From positions 186,001 through 250,000 of the forward strand of contig NZ_JAPNLM010000007.1 in the NCBI RefSeq assembly GCF_026627255.1: a stretch of DNA of 64,000 bases, read 5' to 3'. How positions within the stretch are numbered: position 1 is the first letter of the stretch; every line of letters begins with the position of its first letter. This DNA comes from Streptomyces antarcticus (GTDB taxonomy: Bacteria > Actinomycetota > Actinomycetes > Streptomycetales > Streptomycetaceae). The notes beneath the pieces are model-generated. The model searched no databases. It had not been told where the DNA came from and was given only the letters and a program-made list of their open reading frames with translations. Made by a program: the position numbers and the translations under genes. Positions 41,466-50,808 of this stretch are shown piece after piece.

Positions 41466-42530
41466 CTACGACGAGATCTGGGCCCTGCTGTGGTCCCCGA
41501 GGACGAGCCGGTGGGCGTGCGGCACCGGCGGCGCCGGGGTGACCTGGACGTGGCGGCCGATGAGCGAGGCCTCGATGCGCCGCACTCCGGTGATGGACGC
41601 TCCGCGCAGCACGATGGAGAACTCCAGCTCGCTGTCCTCGACGAGGCACTCCTCGGCGATCGAGGTGAACGGTCCGACGTAGGAGTCGGCGACGACCGTA
41701 CCAGCGCCGATGACAACGGGGCCCACGACCCGGGAGTTGCGCACGACGGCGCCCTCCTCGATCCGGACCCGGCCGATGATCTCGCTGTTCTCCACCAGAC
41801 CGTCGCAGTGCGGCTCGATGGTCTCCAGCACCAGCCGGTTCACCTCCAGCATGTCGGTGACGTTGCCGGTGTCCTTCCAGTAGCCGGTGATCTGGCTGGA
41901 CCGGACGTCCCGGCCCTCGTCGATCAGCCACTGCACGGCGTGCGTGATCTCCAACTCGCCCCGCCAGGACGGCTTGACGGCCCGGACGGCCTCGTGGATG
42001 GCCGAGGAGAAGAGGTAGACCCCGACGAGCGCGAGGTCGCTCTTCGGGTGGGCCGGCTTCTCCTCCAGGCCGCGCACGCGCCCCGACGCGTCGAGTTCCG
42101 CGACGCCGAAGGCACGGGGGTCCGAGACGTGGGTGAGCAGGAGGTGCGCGTCCGGCCGGTGGGCGCGGAATTCGCGGATCGGCCGGTCGATCCCGCCGAC
42201 GACGAAGTTGTCCCCCAGGTACATCGCGAAGTCGTCGTCTCCCAGGTAGTCGCGGGAGACGAGGACCGCGTGGGCCAGGCCCAACGGCGCCGACTGGGGA
42301 ATGTAGGTGACGTCGAGGCCGAATTCCGAGCCGTCGCCCACGGCGTCCGATATCTCGCGCGAGGTGTCCCCGACGACGATTCCGACGTCCTTGATTCCCG
42401 CGGCCGCTATCGCCTCCAGCCCGTAGAACAGCACGGGCTTGTTGGCGACCGGGACTAATTGCTTGGCCGAGGTATGGGTGATGGGCCGGAGGCGGGTCCC
42501 CGAGCCGCCGGCGAGTACGAGGGCTTTCAT
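41466..42530 (-). CDS. strD: StrD glucose-1-phosphate thymidylyltransferase
   Basis: A 354-aa nucleotidyltransferase of the long StrD/RffH-related class with a left-handed beta-helix C-terminus. The N-terminus MKALVLAGGSGTRLRPITHT is the nucleotide-binding signature, with KQLVPVANKP next and YLGDNFVVGG the metal-binding region. It makes dTDP-glucose, the first step toward dTDP-dihydrostreptose; the later-step genes strE, strL and strM are not in the window. Leu codon TTA at 42456-42458 makes it bldA-dependent. It diverges from strR. Confidence 0.93.
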   Translation of the reverse strand: MKALVLAGGSGTRLRPITHTSAKQLVPVANKPVLFYGLEAIAAAGIKDVGIVVGDTSREISDAVGDGSEFGLDVTYIPQSAPLGLAHAVLVSRDYLGDDDFAMYLGDNFVVGGIDRPIREFRAHRPDAHLLLTHVSDPRAFGVAELDASGRVRGLEEKPAHPKSDLALVGVYLFSSAIHEAVRAVKPSWRGELEITHAVQWLIDEGRDVRSSQITGYWKDTGNVTDMLEVNRLVLETIEPHCDGLVENSEIIGRVRIEEGAVVRNSRVVGPVVIGAGTVVADSYVGPFTSIAEECLVEDSELEFSIVLRGASITGVRRIEASLIGRHVQVTPAPPVPHAHRLVLGDHSRAQISS

Positions 42531-42897
42531 CGTGTTCTCCCTGGGTGGTGTGGCAAGAAAGGTACGACGCTTGGCGCGTATCTGTCCCGGCATGATCCGG
42601 GCGCGTATGAACTGTGTATGTATGCGCGCCGTCAGGGCTGGTCGGGCTGGCCGGATTTTGCCGTAGGGAGGGCTAGTTACATTCCCGGAGGCACCTTCCT
42701 CGGTGGGAATCGCGATGGTCGGCCCGTCCGGGACGGCTCAGGGGCGGTCGTATCCGTTCCCGGTGGGGGCGTTTACCAGTCGCTTTACCTTACTTTACTA
42801 ACGGCACGGCACCTGATAGGCATATGCGGGGGGAAAGATTGACGGGGGCGCTTCGGTATGCCGTGATGCGGCATTTCTTTTCATCGAAGGGGTGTCA
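42531..42897. promoter_or_regulatory. strD-strR divergent control region
   Basis: 367 bp without a gene. It contains a consensus AdpA site (42648-42657), an imperfect dyad of GCGCGTAT and ATGCGCGC (about 42601-42630), an AT-rich stretch with three TTAC repeats (about 42783-42798) and GAAGGGG as the strR ribosome binding site. Confidence 0.6.
42648..42657 (+). promoter_or_regulatory. AdpA-type binding site upstream of strR
   Basis: TGGCCGGATT fits the AdpA consensus TGGCSNGWWY at all ten positions. It is 241-250 bp upstream of the strR start; in S. griseus AdpA binds an upstream and a promoter-proximal site of strR. I find no clear second site. Confidence 0.55.
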
Positions 42898-44016
42898 GTG
42901 AATCCTGTTCTGGGAAATGATTCTCTCCGTGTACGCGCTCAGCCGGAACACTATCCGGACGAAGCCGAGGGAATTTCTCCGTTATTATCCGGCACGGTCA
43001 GCGTATCCATTTCTTCCCTCTACCCTTCCGATTCCCCGCGCAGCGCGGGCGAGGACATGGAACACGTCCGGGCCCTGGCGGAGTCAGACGCACCGCTTCC
43101 CCCCATCGTGGTGATGTCCTCGACGATGCGGGTGATCGACGGCATGCACCGGCTGCGGGCCGCCGTGCTCCGGGGCGCCACCGAGATCGACGCACGCTAT
43201 TTCGAGGGCGAGGAGAAGGACGCCTTCGTCCTCGCCGTCAAGTCCAACATCGCGCACGGACTGCCGCTCTCCCTCGACGACCGCAAGGCGGCCGCGGGGC
43301 GCATCCTGGACAGCCACCCCCTCTGGTCCGACCGGGCCATCGGACTGGCCACCGGCCTCTCGGCCAAGACCGTCGGGACCCTCCGCTCCTGTTCAACCGA
43401 GGGACTTCCCCAGTCGAACATCCGCATCGGCCGGGACGGGCGGGCCCGGCCCCTCGACCCCACCGAGGGGCGGCTGCTCGCCGGCCGCCTGATGCGGGAG
43501 AACCCCTCGGCACCGCTGCGCCAGATCGCCGCCCAGGCCGGCGTGTCCCTCGGCACCGCGTCCGACGTACGCAAACGGCTGCGCCGCGGCGAGGGTCCGC
43601 TGCCCGAAGGATCCCGCCCCCGCGCGGAGCCGGAGGCCGACGCCGGGCAGATGAGACAGCGCCGCGCCGACGAGGCCGAAGCGAGGCGGCCCTCACGCGC
43701 CCTGATGCTGCACCACCTGAGCCGTGACCCGTCCGTCCGGCTGACCGAGGACGGGCGCGCCCTCCTCCGGTGGCTCAACATCGTGGCGGTACGCAGCGCG
43801 GACTGGCACCGGCTGCTCGGCAACGTGCCGCCGCACCGGGTGGGAGCCATCGCCGAACTGGCGCGCGGCTGCGCCGAGATCTGGCAGCAGGTGGCCGAGC
43901 AACTCGAACAGGCGGGTGGCGAAGAGGCGCCGGCCGCGATGAACGGGCCTTTGGGCGACGCGGCCGACATGAGTACCTTCTCCCCGGTGGCGAGGCGCAC
44001 AGAAGCCCGCGGCTGA
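42898..44016 (+). CDS. strR: StrR-type pathway-specific activator
   Basis: A 372-aa activator with a ParB-like domain (about 45-140, IVVMSSTMRVIDGMHRLRAA) and a helix-turn-helix near 155-185 (WSDRAIGLATGLSAKTVGTL). A second HTH-like segment (PLRQIAAQAGVSLGTASDVR) follows. StrR binds GTTCGACTG-N11-CAGTCGAAC and turns on str and sts operons. GTG 42898 is used since GAAGGGG ends 7 bp earlier. Two consecutive Leu codons are TTA (42982-42987), so translation needs the bldA tRNA. The first 40 codons are AT-richer than the rest. A StrR-type site lies inside the gene. Confidence 0.92.
   Translation: MNPVLGNDSLRVRAQPEHYPDEAEGISPLLSGTVSVSISSLYPSDSPRSAGEDMEHVRALAESDAPLPPIVVMSSTMRVIDGMHRLRAAVLRGATEIDARYFEGEEKDAFVLAVKSNIAHGLPLSLDDRKAAAGRILDSHPLWSDRAIGLATGLSAKTVGTLRSCSTEGLPQSNIRIGRDGRARPLDPTEGRLLAGRLMRENPSAPLRQIAAQAGVSLGTASDVRKRLRRGEGPLPEGSRPRAEPEADAGQMRQRRADEAEARRPSRALMLHHLSRDPSVRLTEDGRALLRWLNIVAVRSADWHRLLGNVPPHRVGAIAELARGCAEIWQQVAEQLEQAGGEEAPAAMNGPLGDAADMSTFSPVARRTEARG
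43391..43419 (+). promoter_or_regulatory. StrR-type site within strR
   Basis: GTTCAACCG-N11-CAGTCGAAC: the right half is perfect, the left 7 of 9, spacer exact. An internal StrR site is reported in S. griseus strR, so the position may be conserved. Confidence 0.7.
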
Positions 44017-44131
44017 ATTCCGGAGTAGCGTGCGCAACGGCCCCTCCCCCCGCATCGGCTTTGGCCCGGGCGCCGGCCCACGAGCGCACTTCCGCGCTGC
44101 ACCATCGATCTCCCTGAAGGAAATTCTTCCT

Positions 44132-45055
44132 ATGAGCACGTCGGAAACCATCGACGTCCCGGACGCGCTGGTCGCGTCGTACACCAAGAGCGGTGACGAG
44201 GCCGGGCGGGCCTGGATCGCCGCACTGCCGCACTTGGCCTCCGCATTCCTCGACCGCTGGGAACTGAAGCGGGACGGCGCGGCCGGCTCCGGTGAGGCCT
44301 CGCTGGTCCTTCCGGTGGTACGGCGGGACGGAACCCGCGCCGCGCTGAGGTTCCAGATGCCCCGGGAGGAGACCGCGGCGGCGCTGATCGGGCTGCGGAC
44401 GTGGAACGGTGACGGGGTGGTGCGCCTGCTCGACCACGACCCGGTGAGCGCCACCATGCTGCTGGAACGGCTCGACGGCTCGCGCACCCTGGAGTCCGTC
44501 GAGGACGACGACACCGCGATGGGCATCCTCGCCGGGCTCCTCGCCAGGCTCGTCCGCGTACCCGCGCCGCAGGGCCTGCGCGGTCTCGGCGACATCGCCG
44601 CCGAGATGCTGGAGCAGGTGCCGCGGGCGGTGTCCGCCCTGGTGGACCCCGCCGACCAACGGCGCCTGCACACCTGGGCGTCCGCGGTGGAGGAGCTGGT
44701 GGGCGAACCCGGGGACCGGATGCTCCACTGGGACCTGCACTACGGCAACGTGCTCGCCGCCGAGCGCGAGCCCTGGCTCGCCATCGACCCGGAGCCGCTG
44801 GCCGGGGACCCGGGCTTCGACCTGTGGCCGGCCCTGGACAGCGGCTGGGAGGAACTCGCCGCCACGGGCGACGACCTGCGCGTGGTGCGGCGCCGGTTCG
44901 ACCTCCTGACCGAGGCCCTGGGGCTCGACCGGGACAGGGCGGCGGGCTGGACGATGGGCCGGCTGCTGCAGAACTCCCTGTGGGACATCGAGGACGGCAG
45001 CGCCGTCCTGGCTCCGTCCCAGATCGCCGTCGCGGAGGCGCTGGCGATCCGCTGA
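44132..45055 (+). CDS. strA: streptomycin 6-phosphotransferase (AphD/StrA type)
   Basis: A 307-aa APH-fold enzyme, the same length as StrA/Aph[21 protein letters not shown] is the catalytic loop (HxDxxxxN) and [10 protein letters not shown] the metal site. It phosphorylates the 6-hydroxyl of the streptidine ring, giving self-resistance, and the exported phosphate is reactivated by StrK. ATG 44132 follows GAAGGA. The gene lies 115 bp after strR and may share its transcript. Confidence 0.92.
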   Translation: MSTSETIDVPDALVASYTKSGDEAGRAWIAALPHLASAFLDRWELKRDGAAGSGEASLVLPVVRRDGTRAALRFQMPREETAAALIGLRTWNGDGVVRLLDHDPVSATMLLERLDGSRTLESVEDDDTAMGILAGLLARLVRVPAPQGLRGLGDIAAEMLEQVPRAVSALVDPADQRRLHTWASAVEELVGEPGDRMLHWDLHYGNVLAAEREPWLAIDPEPLAGDPGFDLWPALDSGWEELAATGDDLRVVRRRFDLLTEALGLDRDRAAGWTMGRLLQNSLWDIEDGSAVLAPSQIAVAEALAIR

Positions 45056-45134
45056 CCGCACGCGCCGGGCAGGTTCCGCACTCCCGGCGGCCGGACCGAT
45101 ACCGAACGCACACCGATACCCAATGAGGAGTGGC

Positions 45135-46181
45135 ATGAGTCTCGTCAGCGTGCACAACGAATGGGATCCGCTGGAGGAGATAATCGTCGGTACGGCCCTC
45201 GGGGCGCGTGTCCCCCGAGCCGATCGCAGTGTTTTCACCGTCGAATACGCCGACCAGTACGAGAACCAGGACCAGGTCCCCTCCGGCCCCTATCCGGACC
45301 GCGTGCTCAAGGAGACCGAAGAGGAACTCCAGGTCCTGGCCGAGGAGCTGACCAAGCTCGGGGTCACGGTCCGGCGCCCCGGCGAACGGGACAACTCCGC
45401 GACGATCACCACCCCCGACTGGCAGACCGACGGCTTCCACGACTACTGCCCGCGCGACGGCCTGCTCTCGGTCGGCCAGACGGTCATCGAGACCCCGATG
45501 GCCCTGCGCGCCCGGTTCCTGGAGCCGCTGGCGTACAAGGACATCCTGCTGGAGTACTTCGCCTCCGGCAGCCGCTGGATCTCCGCACCCAAACCGCGGC
45601 TCACCGACGACATGTACGATCCGTCGGCGCCCGCGGGGGAGCGGCTCCTGGAACGGGAACCGGTCTTCGACGCCGCGAACGTCCTCCGCTTCGGCACCGA
45701 CCTGCTGTACCTGGTCTCCGACAGCGGCAACGAACTCGGCGCCACATGGCTGCAGTCGGCGCTCGGGGACACCTACACCGTGCACCCCTGCCGCAAGCTG
45801 TACGCCTCCACCCACGTCGACTCCACCATCGTGCCGCTGCGACCCGGCCTGGTGCTCGTCAACCCCTCGCGGGTCAACGACGAGAACATGCCGGACTTCC
45901 TGCGGTCCTGGCAGACCATCACCTGCCCCGACCTGGTGGACATCGGCTTCACCGGCGACCGGCCGCACTGCTCGGTGTGGATCGGGATGAACCTGCTCGT
46001 CGTCCGCCCCGACCTCGCGGTGGTGGACCGCCGCCAGACCGGGCTGATCAAGCTGCTGGAGAAGCACGGCATGGACGTGCTGCCGCTGCAGCTCACCCAT
46101 TCCCGGACCCTCGGGGGCGGTTTCCACTGCGCCACCCTCGACGTCCGGCGCGGCGGGTCCTTGGAGACCTACCGCTTCTGA
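45135..46181 (+). CDS. strB1: scyllo-inosamine-4-phosphate amidinotransferase
   Basis: A 348-aa amidinotransferase of the pentein fold, one residue longer than the StrB1 I recall. The catalytic Cys is in [13 protein letters not shown] near the C-terminus; the Asp/His partners lie in [14 protein letters not shown] and [12 protein letters not shown]. It moves the amidino group of arginine to scyllo-inosamine phosphate. ATG 45135 follows GAGGAG. It is the only amidinotransferase in the window, so it would have to act in both turns if two guanidino groups are formed. Confidence 0.94.
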   Translation: MSLVSVHNEWDPLEEIIVGTALGARVPRADRSVFTVEYADQYENQDQVPSGPYPDRVLKETEEELQVLAEELTKLGVTVRRPGERDNSATITTPDWQTDGFHDYCPRDGLLSVGQTVIETPMALRARFLEPLAYKDILLEYFASGSRWISAPKPRLTDDMYDPSAPAGERLLEREPVFDAANVLRFGTDLLYLVSDSGNELGATWLQSALGDTYTVHPCRKLYASTHVDSTIVPLRPGLVLVNPSRVNDENMPDFLRSWQTITCPDLVDIGFTGDRPHCSVWIGMNLLVVRPDLAVVDRRQTGLIKLLEKHGMDVLPLQLTHSRTLGGGFHCATLDVRRGGSLETYRF

Positions 46182-46271
46182 CCGCTCCGACCGCCCCGCG
46201 GCGGCCGTTCCCCCGAGCCGCCGCGGGGCACCGCACCCTCACATCCCGACCGCGACAGGAGGCTGTCCCCC

Positions 46272-47117
46272 ATGATTGGCTACGGGGTCTGCGTCGGCCC
46301 GACCGACCTCTTCGACCGTATCTGCCGCCCGGGCATCGAGCGCGTCCGCACCCCGGGCAGCCCGCTGTTCACCATGCGCCACCAGCGCTCCATGTTCGAG
46401 GCGTACAACGCCCTCTTCGACCAGGCGGCCGCCAACTCGGACATCACGGGGCTGGTGATGCTCCACGACGACGTCGAACTGCGCAAGAATCCCGTGGACG
46501 TGGCCGGACCGGTCTTCGAGGACGAGTCCGTGGGCATGCTCGGCTCGCTCGGCGGCTCGGACACCGTGTCACTGGCCTGGTGGAACGAGAAGGCCACCCG
46601 GCGCGGCCGGGTGGCCGACTACGACAAGGTGCACGACCACGGCGCCGGCCGGTTCGACGTCCACGCCGTGGACGACGTCATCCTGTGCGTGAACCGCTGG
46701 GTGATCGAGAACGTCCGCTTCCCGCAGGGCCACTACCGCGGCTTCGAGGGGCTCGGCGTCATCCTCGCCACGCTGGTGCGCGCCGCCGGAAAGAAGGTCG
46801 TGGTCGAGGACCTCCAGGACGTGATGCACCACAACGCCGGCCGCGGATTCAACGGGCTGAAGGACTGGCGCCACAACGAGCTGCGCTGGCACCGGGAGTT
46901 CTTCGACCTCGGTCCGCTGGAGCGGCTGGGAAACCACCTGGAGGACCTGGCCGTACCGGCCATCCCCGCCCGGATAGCCGCGCGGCGCCTCGCACTGCGC
47001 GCCGCGGGCCGCGGCCGCGAGGTCAGCGACGGGGAGTCGGGCGACCCGGCGATCGACGTCCTGGTGGACGGCTGGTACCGGCGGTGCAGGCGGCTGCGCG
47101 GCCGGATGACGGTGTGA
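46272..47117 (+). CDS. strF: StrF-like glycosyltransferase-fold protein
   Basis: A 281-aa protein of the StrF group, which has a GT-A-like fold. MIGYGVCVGPTDLFDRICRP begins it, LVMLHDDVELRK holds a D-D-x-E metal-type motif, and the core segment GHYRGFEGLGVILATLVRAA follows. Its role in streptomycin formation is unproven, with epimerase or sugar-transfer roles suggested. GGAGG at 46258 gives a strong start. Followed by strG after 9 bp. Confidence 0.8.
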   Translation: MIGYGVCVGPTDLFDRICRPGIERVRTPGSPLFTMRHQRSMFEAYNALFDQAAANSDITGLVMLHDDVELRKNPVDVAGPVFEDESVGMLGSLGGSDTVSLAWWNEKATRRGRVADYDKVHDHGAGRFDVHAVDDVILCVNRWVIENVRFPQGHYRGFEGLGVILATLVRAAGKKVVVEDLQDVMHHNAGRGFNGLKDWRHNELRWHREFFDLGPLERLGNHLEDLAVPAIPARIAARRLALRAAGRGREVSDGESGDPAIDVLVDGWYRRCRRLRGRMTV

Positions 47118-47126
47118 GGAGAGGAC

Positions 47127-47726
47127 ATGGCGAACTACACGCGGCTGCGCTACGACGTCACGAAGATCCCCGTCGCCGAACTGGTCCGCGAGATCATGGC
47201 GGTGGACGACCTGGAGGGCCTGGCCGCCAGTGACGTGCCGGCCACCCGCGAGACCGACCAGAGCACGCCCTACCACCGCCGCTTCTACGACAACTTCGAC
47301 GTCGTGGCGCCGGTCTACCGCAAGCTCGCCCAGGAGCTGTTGGGCCAGGACACGGAGGAGCTCTACCTCCAGCGGGTGCCGACCTTCCGGGTGCACCTGC
47401 GCAACTCCCTCGCCGTCGGCTCCTGGCACCGCGACCGCGACTTCGGCCACGACCCCTCCGAGGTCAACTACTGGGTGCCGCTCACCAGGGCGTTCGGCAA
47501 CAACACCGTCTGGATCGACCACGAGCCGGTGCACGCCGAGTACGGCGAGGTCATCGTCTTCGACGGGGCCAACTCCTGGCACGGCAACGTCGTCAACGAC
47601 ACCGACATCAGCCGGGTCAGCATGGATTTCCGCACCCTTCCCCGTGACCGGTACCGCCCCAACGCGAAGACATCGGTGTCCTTCGGAATGCCGTTCCTGC
47701 TCGGGGAGTACTGGGACATCATCTGA
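47127..47726 (+). CDS. strG: StrG, putative Fe(II)/2-oxoglutarate-type enzyme
   Basis: A 199-aa protein, the same length as StrG. NSLAVGSWHRDRDFGHDPSE gives His101-x-Asp103, and SWHGNVVNDTDISRVSMDFR gives the distal His and Arg of a 2-oxoglutarate dioxygenase jelly roll. Its role in the cluster is unknown; hydroxylation or epimerisation of the amino-sugar has been proposed for such genes. ATG 47127 with GAGAGGA. 12 bp to strH. Confidence 0.82.
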   Translation: MANYTRLRYDVTKIPVAELVREIMAVDDLEGLAASDVPATRETDQSTPYHRRFYDNFDVVAPVYRKLAQELLGQDTEELYLQRVPTFRVHLRNSLAVGSWHRDRDFGHDPSEVNYWVPLTRAFGNNTVWIDHEPVHAEYGEVIVFDGANSWHGNVVNDTDISRVSMDFRTLPRDRYRPNAKTSVSFGMPFLLGEYWDII

Positions 47727-47738
47727 AAGGCGGTCGCC

Positions 47739-48908
47739 ATGGACACACCCCCGCACGCACCCCCGCACGCACCCCAGGGCCGTCCCGAGGACGAGCGCAC
47801 CGACGAGGCCCTCGTCCATCTGGACGACCGGTTCCGGCAGTTCGTGGCCGGCCTGCCGAATGACCGTCCGGTGTGGTTCTGCTTCTTCTCCTCCGGGCTC
47901 CTGCACGTCATCCAGCACTTCCTGCGGTTCCTCCCGCCGGACCTGAACTGCGCCTTCGTCTGCACCGGGCTGACCCCCGCCGAAGTCGAGGTCCGCGACA
48001 GGATGAGCCGCGGCCTGCCCGCCTTCGACATGGACGAGCCGGTCGGCAGCCACGAGATCTTCGAGTTCCTGCTCCGCAACCTCGACCGGCCCTTCGGCAT
48101 CGTCGACAGCGACTGCTTCGTCATGGAACCCGACTGGTTCACCCGGTGCACGGACGGCCTCGCGCCGGACGTTGCGGTCAGCGGACCGCTCAGCTACGGT
48201 CCCATCCCACTGGCCGCTCCACCGTTCCTGGCGATCAACCCGGCGGCCCGCCCCTCCATCGAGCGCGCCATCGGCGGGCCCGTGTCCCCGGCCGCCTACG
48301 CCTACGCCCCTCCCGGACCGGAGCAGGAGATCGACGGCGCCATGGTGCGCCTGATCCGGCCCCACCACGAGGCGGCGCTGGCCCGGGTGCTGGCGCTCGA
48401 GGAGCACCGGCTGCCGTTCCCGCAGGGCGGACTGCTGGACGTACTGGACGACGGGCGCGAGGTCCGCAGCCAGGAGCGGTACCACCACGTACAGGACGGC
48501 CACAGCGTGATCCGCGTCGTCTTCGACGGGCTCATGTTCTACCAGCTGATGGCCCTGGCGGCGGGCTGGCGCATCGCGCACTTCCACAGCTTCCCCGGCA
48601 CCAAGGTCTTCGCCCCGGAACTGGTCCACGCGGGCGGCATCTCCTACTGGCACCGGCTGCGGCCCAGCGAGGTCGCCGCCGGAATCCACGAACTGCCGTG
48701 GTCGGCGCACATCGACGCGCTGCTGCTGGAGGACTTCAACTCCCGCCCGGACGCGCCCGATGCGTACCTGGCGCGCGGCACCCGGCTCGCCGCGAACCTG
48801 CGGCGCTCCGAACTCGATCTGGCGGGCCTGCGCAAGCAGCTGCGCGAGCGGCTCGCCGGGGCCGGCGTCGACGTCACCGATCCCCGGTGGCATCCCGTGG
48901 TCGGCTGA
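47739..48908 (+). CDS. strH: StrH-like glycosyltransferase
   Basis: A 389-aa protein. [16 protein letters not shown] carries a D-x-D motif as in GT-A glycosyltransferases, and [20 protein letters not shown] lies near the N-terminus. StrH is proposed to attach a sugar to streptidine-6-phosphate. Pro/His repeats at the N-terminus ([11 protein letters not shown]) come from a short DNA repeat. The acceptor and donor are not determined by sequence. Confidence 0.78.
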   Translation: MDTPPHAPPHAPQGRPEDERTDEALVHLDDRFRQFVAGLPNDRPVWFCFFSSGLLHVIQHFLRFLPPDLNCAFVCTGLTPAEVEVRDRMSRGLPAFDMDEPVGSHEIFEFLLRNLDRPFGIVDSDCFVMEPDWFTRCTDGLAPDVAVSGPLSYGPIPLAAPPFLAINPAARPSIERAIGGPVSPAAYAYAPPGPEQEIDGAMVRLIRPHHEAALARVLALEEHRLPFPQGGLLDVLDDGREVRSQERYHHVQDGHSVIRVVFDGLMFYQLMALAAGWRIAHFHSFPGTKVFAPELVHAGGISYWHRLRPSEVAAGIHELPWSAHIDALLLEDFNSRPDAPDAYLARGTRLAANLRRSELDLAGLRKQLRERLAGAGVDVTDPRWHPVVG

Positions 48909-48922
48909 GGGCGGGGCGGGCG

Positions 48923-49951
48923 ATGCGCGTACTGCTGACCGGCCACCAGGGCTACCTGGGGACCGTCATGGCCCCGGTCCTGGCCGCGGCCGGACACGAG
49001 GTGACGGGCCTGGACAGCGGCCTGTTCGCGTCCTGCGTCCTGGGGTCGCTCGACACCCCGGACGTACCGGGGCGGGCCATGGACCTGCGCGAGGTCACCG
49101 TGGGGACGCTGCGCGGCTTCGACGCCGTGGTGCACCTCGCGGCGCTGTCCAACGACCCGCTGGGCTCGCTGGCCCCGGAGGTGACCTTCGCCGTCAACCA
49201 CCACGCCTCCACCCGGCTGGCCCGGCTCGCCAAGGAGGCCGGGGTGCGCAGGTTCGCCTACGCCTCCACCTGCTCGGTGTACGGGGCGCAGTCCGGTGAC
49301 GGCCTGGTCGACGAGGACGCCCCGCTGAAGCCGGTGACGCCGTACGCGGTGTCGAAGGTGCGGGTGGAGGACGACCTGGCCGAGCTGGCCGACGGGCACT
49401 TCACGCCCTTCTTCCTCCGCAACGCGACCGCGTTCGGCTTCTCGCCCCGCCTGCGCACGGACATCGTGCTGAACAACCTGGTCGCGGCGGCGGTGCTGAC
49501 CGGCAGGGTCACCGTGCTGTCGGACGGCACCCCCTGGCGGCCGCTGGTGCACGCCGAGGACATCGCCCGCGCGGTGGTCGCGGGGCTCGCCGCGCCGTCG
49601 GACGCGGTCCGGGCCCGGGCGTTCAACGTGGGCACCGAGGAGAACAACCGAACCGTCGCCGAGATCGCCGAAGCCGCCGCGGAGGCGGTGCCCGGCTCGG
49701 TGGTGGACATCACCGGCGAGACCGGCAGCGATCCGCGCTCCTACCGTGTCGACTTCGCGCGGGCCCGCACCGAGCTGGGCTTCCGGGCACGGTGGAGCAT
49801 CCCGGACGGCGCGGCCGAGCTGCGCCGGGAGTACACCGCGCGCGGGCTGACGGAGACGGCGTCCCGGGGGCAGTTCACCCGGCTCGAGGTGCTCACACGA
49901 CTGCGGCGGCACGGAACGGTGGACGAGTCCATGCGGATCCCGGCGGGTTGA
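48923..49951 (+). CDS. strP: StrP-like NAD-dependent epimerase/dehydratase
   Basis: A 342-aa extended [18 protein letters not shown] is the NAD-binding motif, ALSNDPLGS and [11 protein letters not shown] the Ser region, and YAVSK the catalytic Tyr/Lys. It is followed by the CDP-glucose synthase gene, which suggests it acts on a CDP-hexose in the amino-L-glucose branch. It could in theory supply the missing strE function, but its N-terminal region is not that of dTDP-glucose 4,6-dehydratases. ATG 48923 lies 14 bp after strH. Confidence 0.8.
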   Translation: MRVLLTGHQGYLGTVMAPVLAAAGHEVTGLDSGLFASCVLGSLDTPDVPGRAMDLREVTVGTLRGFDAVVHLAALSNDPLGSLAPEVTFAVNHHASTRLARLAKEAGVRRFAYASTCSVYGAQSGDGLVDEDAPLKPVTPYAVSKVRVEDDLAELADGHFTPFFLRNATAFGFSPRLRTDIVLNNLVAAAVLTGRVTVLSDGTPWRPLVHAEDIARAVVAGLAAPSDAVRARAFNVGTEENNRTVAEIAEAAAEAVPGSVVDITGETGSDPRSYRVDFARARTELGFRARWSIPDGAAELRREYTARGLTETASRGQFTRLEVLTRLRRHGTVDESMRIPAG

Positions 49952-49982
49952 GACGGCCGGTCCGAGGAGGGAGGAGAGCAAC

Positions 49983-50795
49983 GTGAGCAGGGTGACGGGA
50001 AACTCGGACATCCCGGTCGTGCTCCTGTGCGGGGGCTACGGCACCCGCATCCGGGAGGCCAGCGACCGCTTGCCGAAGGCCATGGTCGAGATCGGCGGCC
50101 GGCCGATCCTGTGGCACATCATGAAGATCTACGGCCATTACGGCTTCCGCCGGTTCGTGCTCTGCCTGGGCTACAAGGGCTGGGAGATCAAGCGGTTCTT
50201 CCTCAACTACCGGGCCCAGATGTCCGACTTCACGATCTCGCTCACCGACGAGCACCGGATGCACTTCCACGACGACCGGGCCGACGAGAACTGGGAGATC
50301 ACCTTCGCCGAGACGGGCCTGGACACGGCGACCGGCGCGCGCCTGCGCCGGGTGCGGCACTACGTGGACACCGACGACTTCATGATGGGCTACGGCGACG
50401 GCGTCGGGAACATCGACCTGGCCGCGCTGGAGAAGGAGCACCGCGCCGCCGGACGGATCGGGACGGTCACCGGCATCCATCCCACCTCGAAGTTCGGCGA
50501 GATGGACGTCGCGGGCGGCGAGGTCGTCGAGTTCAACGAGAAGCCCACGCAGGTGACGGGCTTCGTGTCGGGCGGGTTCTTCATGTTCCGCCGGGAGTTC
50601 CTGGACGACTACCTGGACGACGATCCGATGCTGTGGCTGGAGAGCGAGCCCCTGCAACGGCTGGCCAGGGACAAGCAGTTGACGCTCCATCAGCACCACG
50701 ACTTCTGGTGCGCCATGGACACATACAAGGACCACCAGCACCTGAACGCCCTGTGGTCGGCGGGCAACGCCCCCTGGAAGGTGTGGGACCAATGA
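49983..50795 (+). CDS. strQ: StrQ-like glucose-1-phosphate cytidylyltransferase
   Basis: A 270-aa RfbF-type nucleotidyltransferase. [20 protein letters not shown] is the nucleotide-binding start, with the [20 protein letters not shown] signature and [10 protein letters not shown] as the metal-binding Asp motif. It makes CDP-glucose for the N-methyl-L-glucosamine branch. GTG 49983 follows GGAGGAG. It lies between strP and strI. Confidence 0.9.
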   Translation: MSRVTGNSDIPVVLLCGGYGTRIREASDRLPKAMVEIGGRPILWHIMKIYGHYGFRRFVLCLGYKGWEIKRFFLNYRAQMSDFTISLTDEHRMHFHDDRADENWEITFAETGLDTATGARLRRVRHYVDTDDFMMGYGDGVGNIDLAALEKEHRAAGRIGTVTGIHPTSKFGEMDVAGGEVVEFNEKPTQVTGFVSGGFFMFRREFLDDYLDDDPMLWLESEPLQRLARDKQLTLHQHHDFWCAMDTYKDHQHLNALWSAGNAPWKVWDQ

Positions 50796-50808
50796 CGGGA
50801 GTGCGCGC

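Noticed and set aside
48923..49951. Assignment of this SDR gene as strE (dTDP-glucose 4,6-dehydratase)
   Set aside because: It lies beside the CDP-glucose synthase gene and lacks the usual RmlB N-terminal pattern; strP fits better, though only a tree would settle it.
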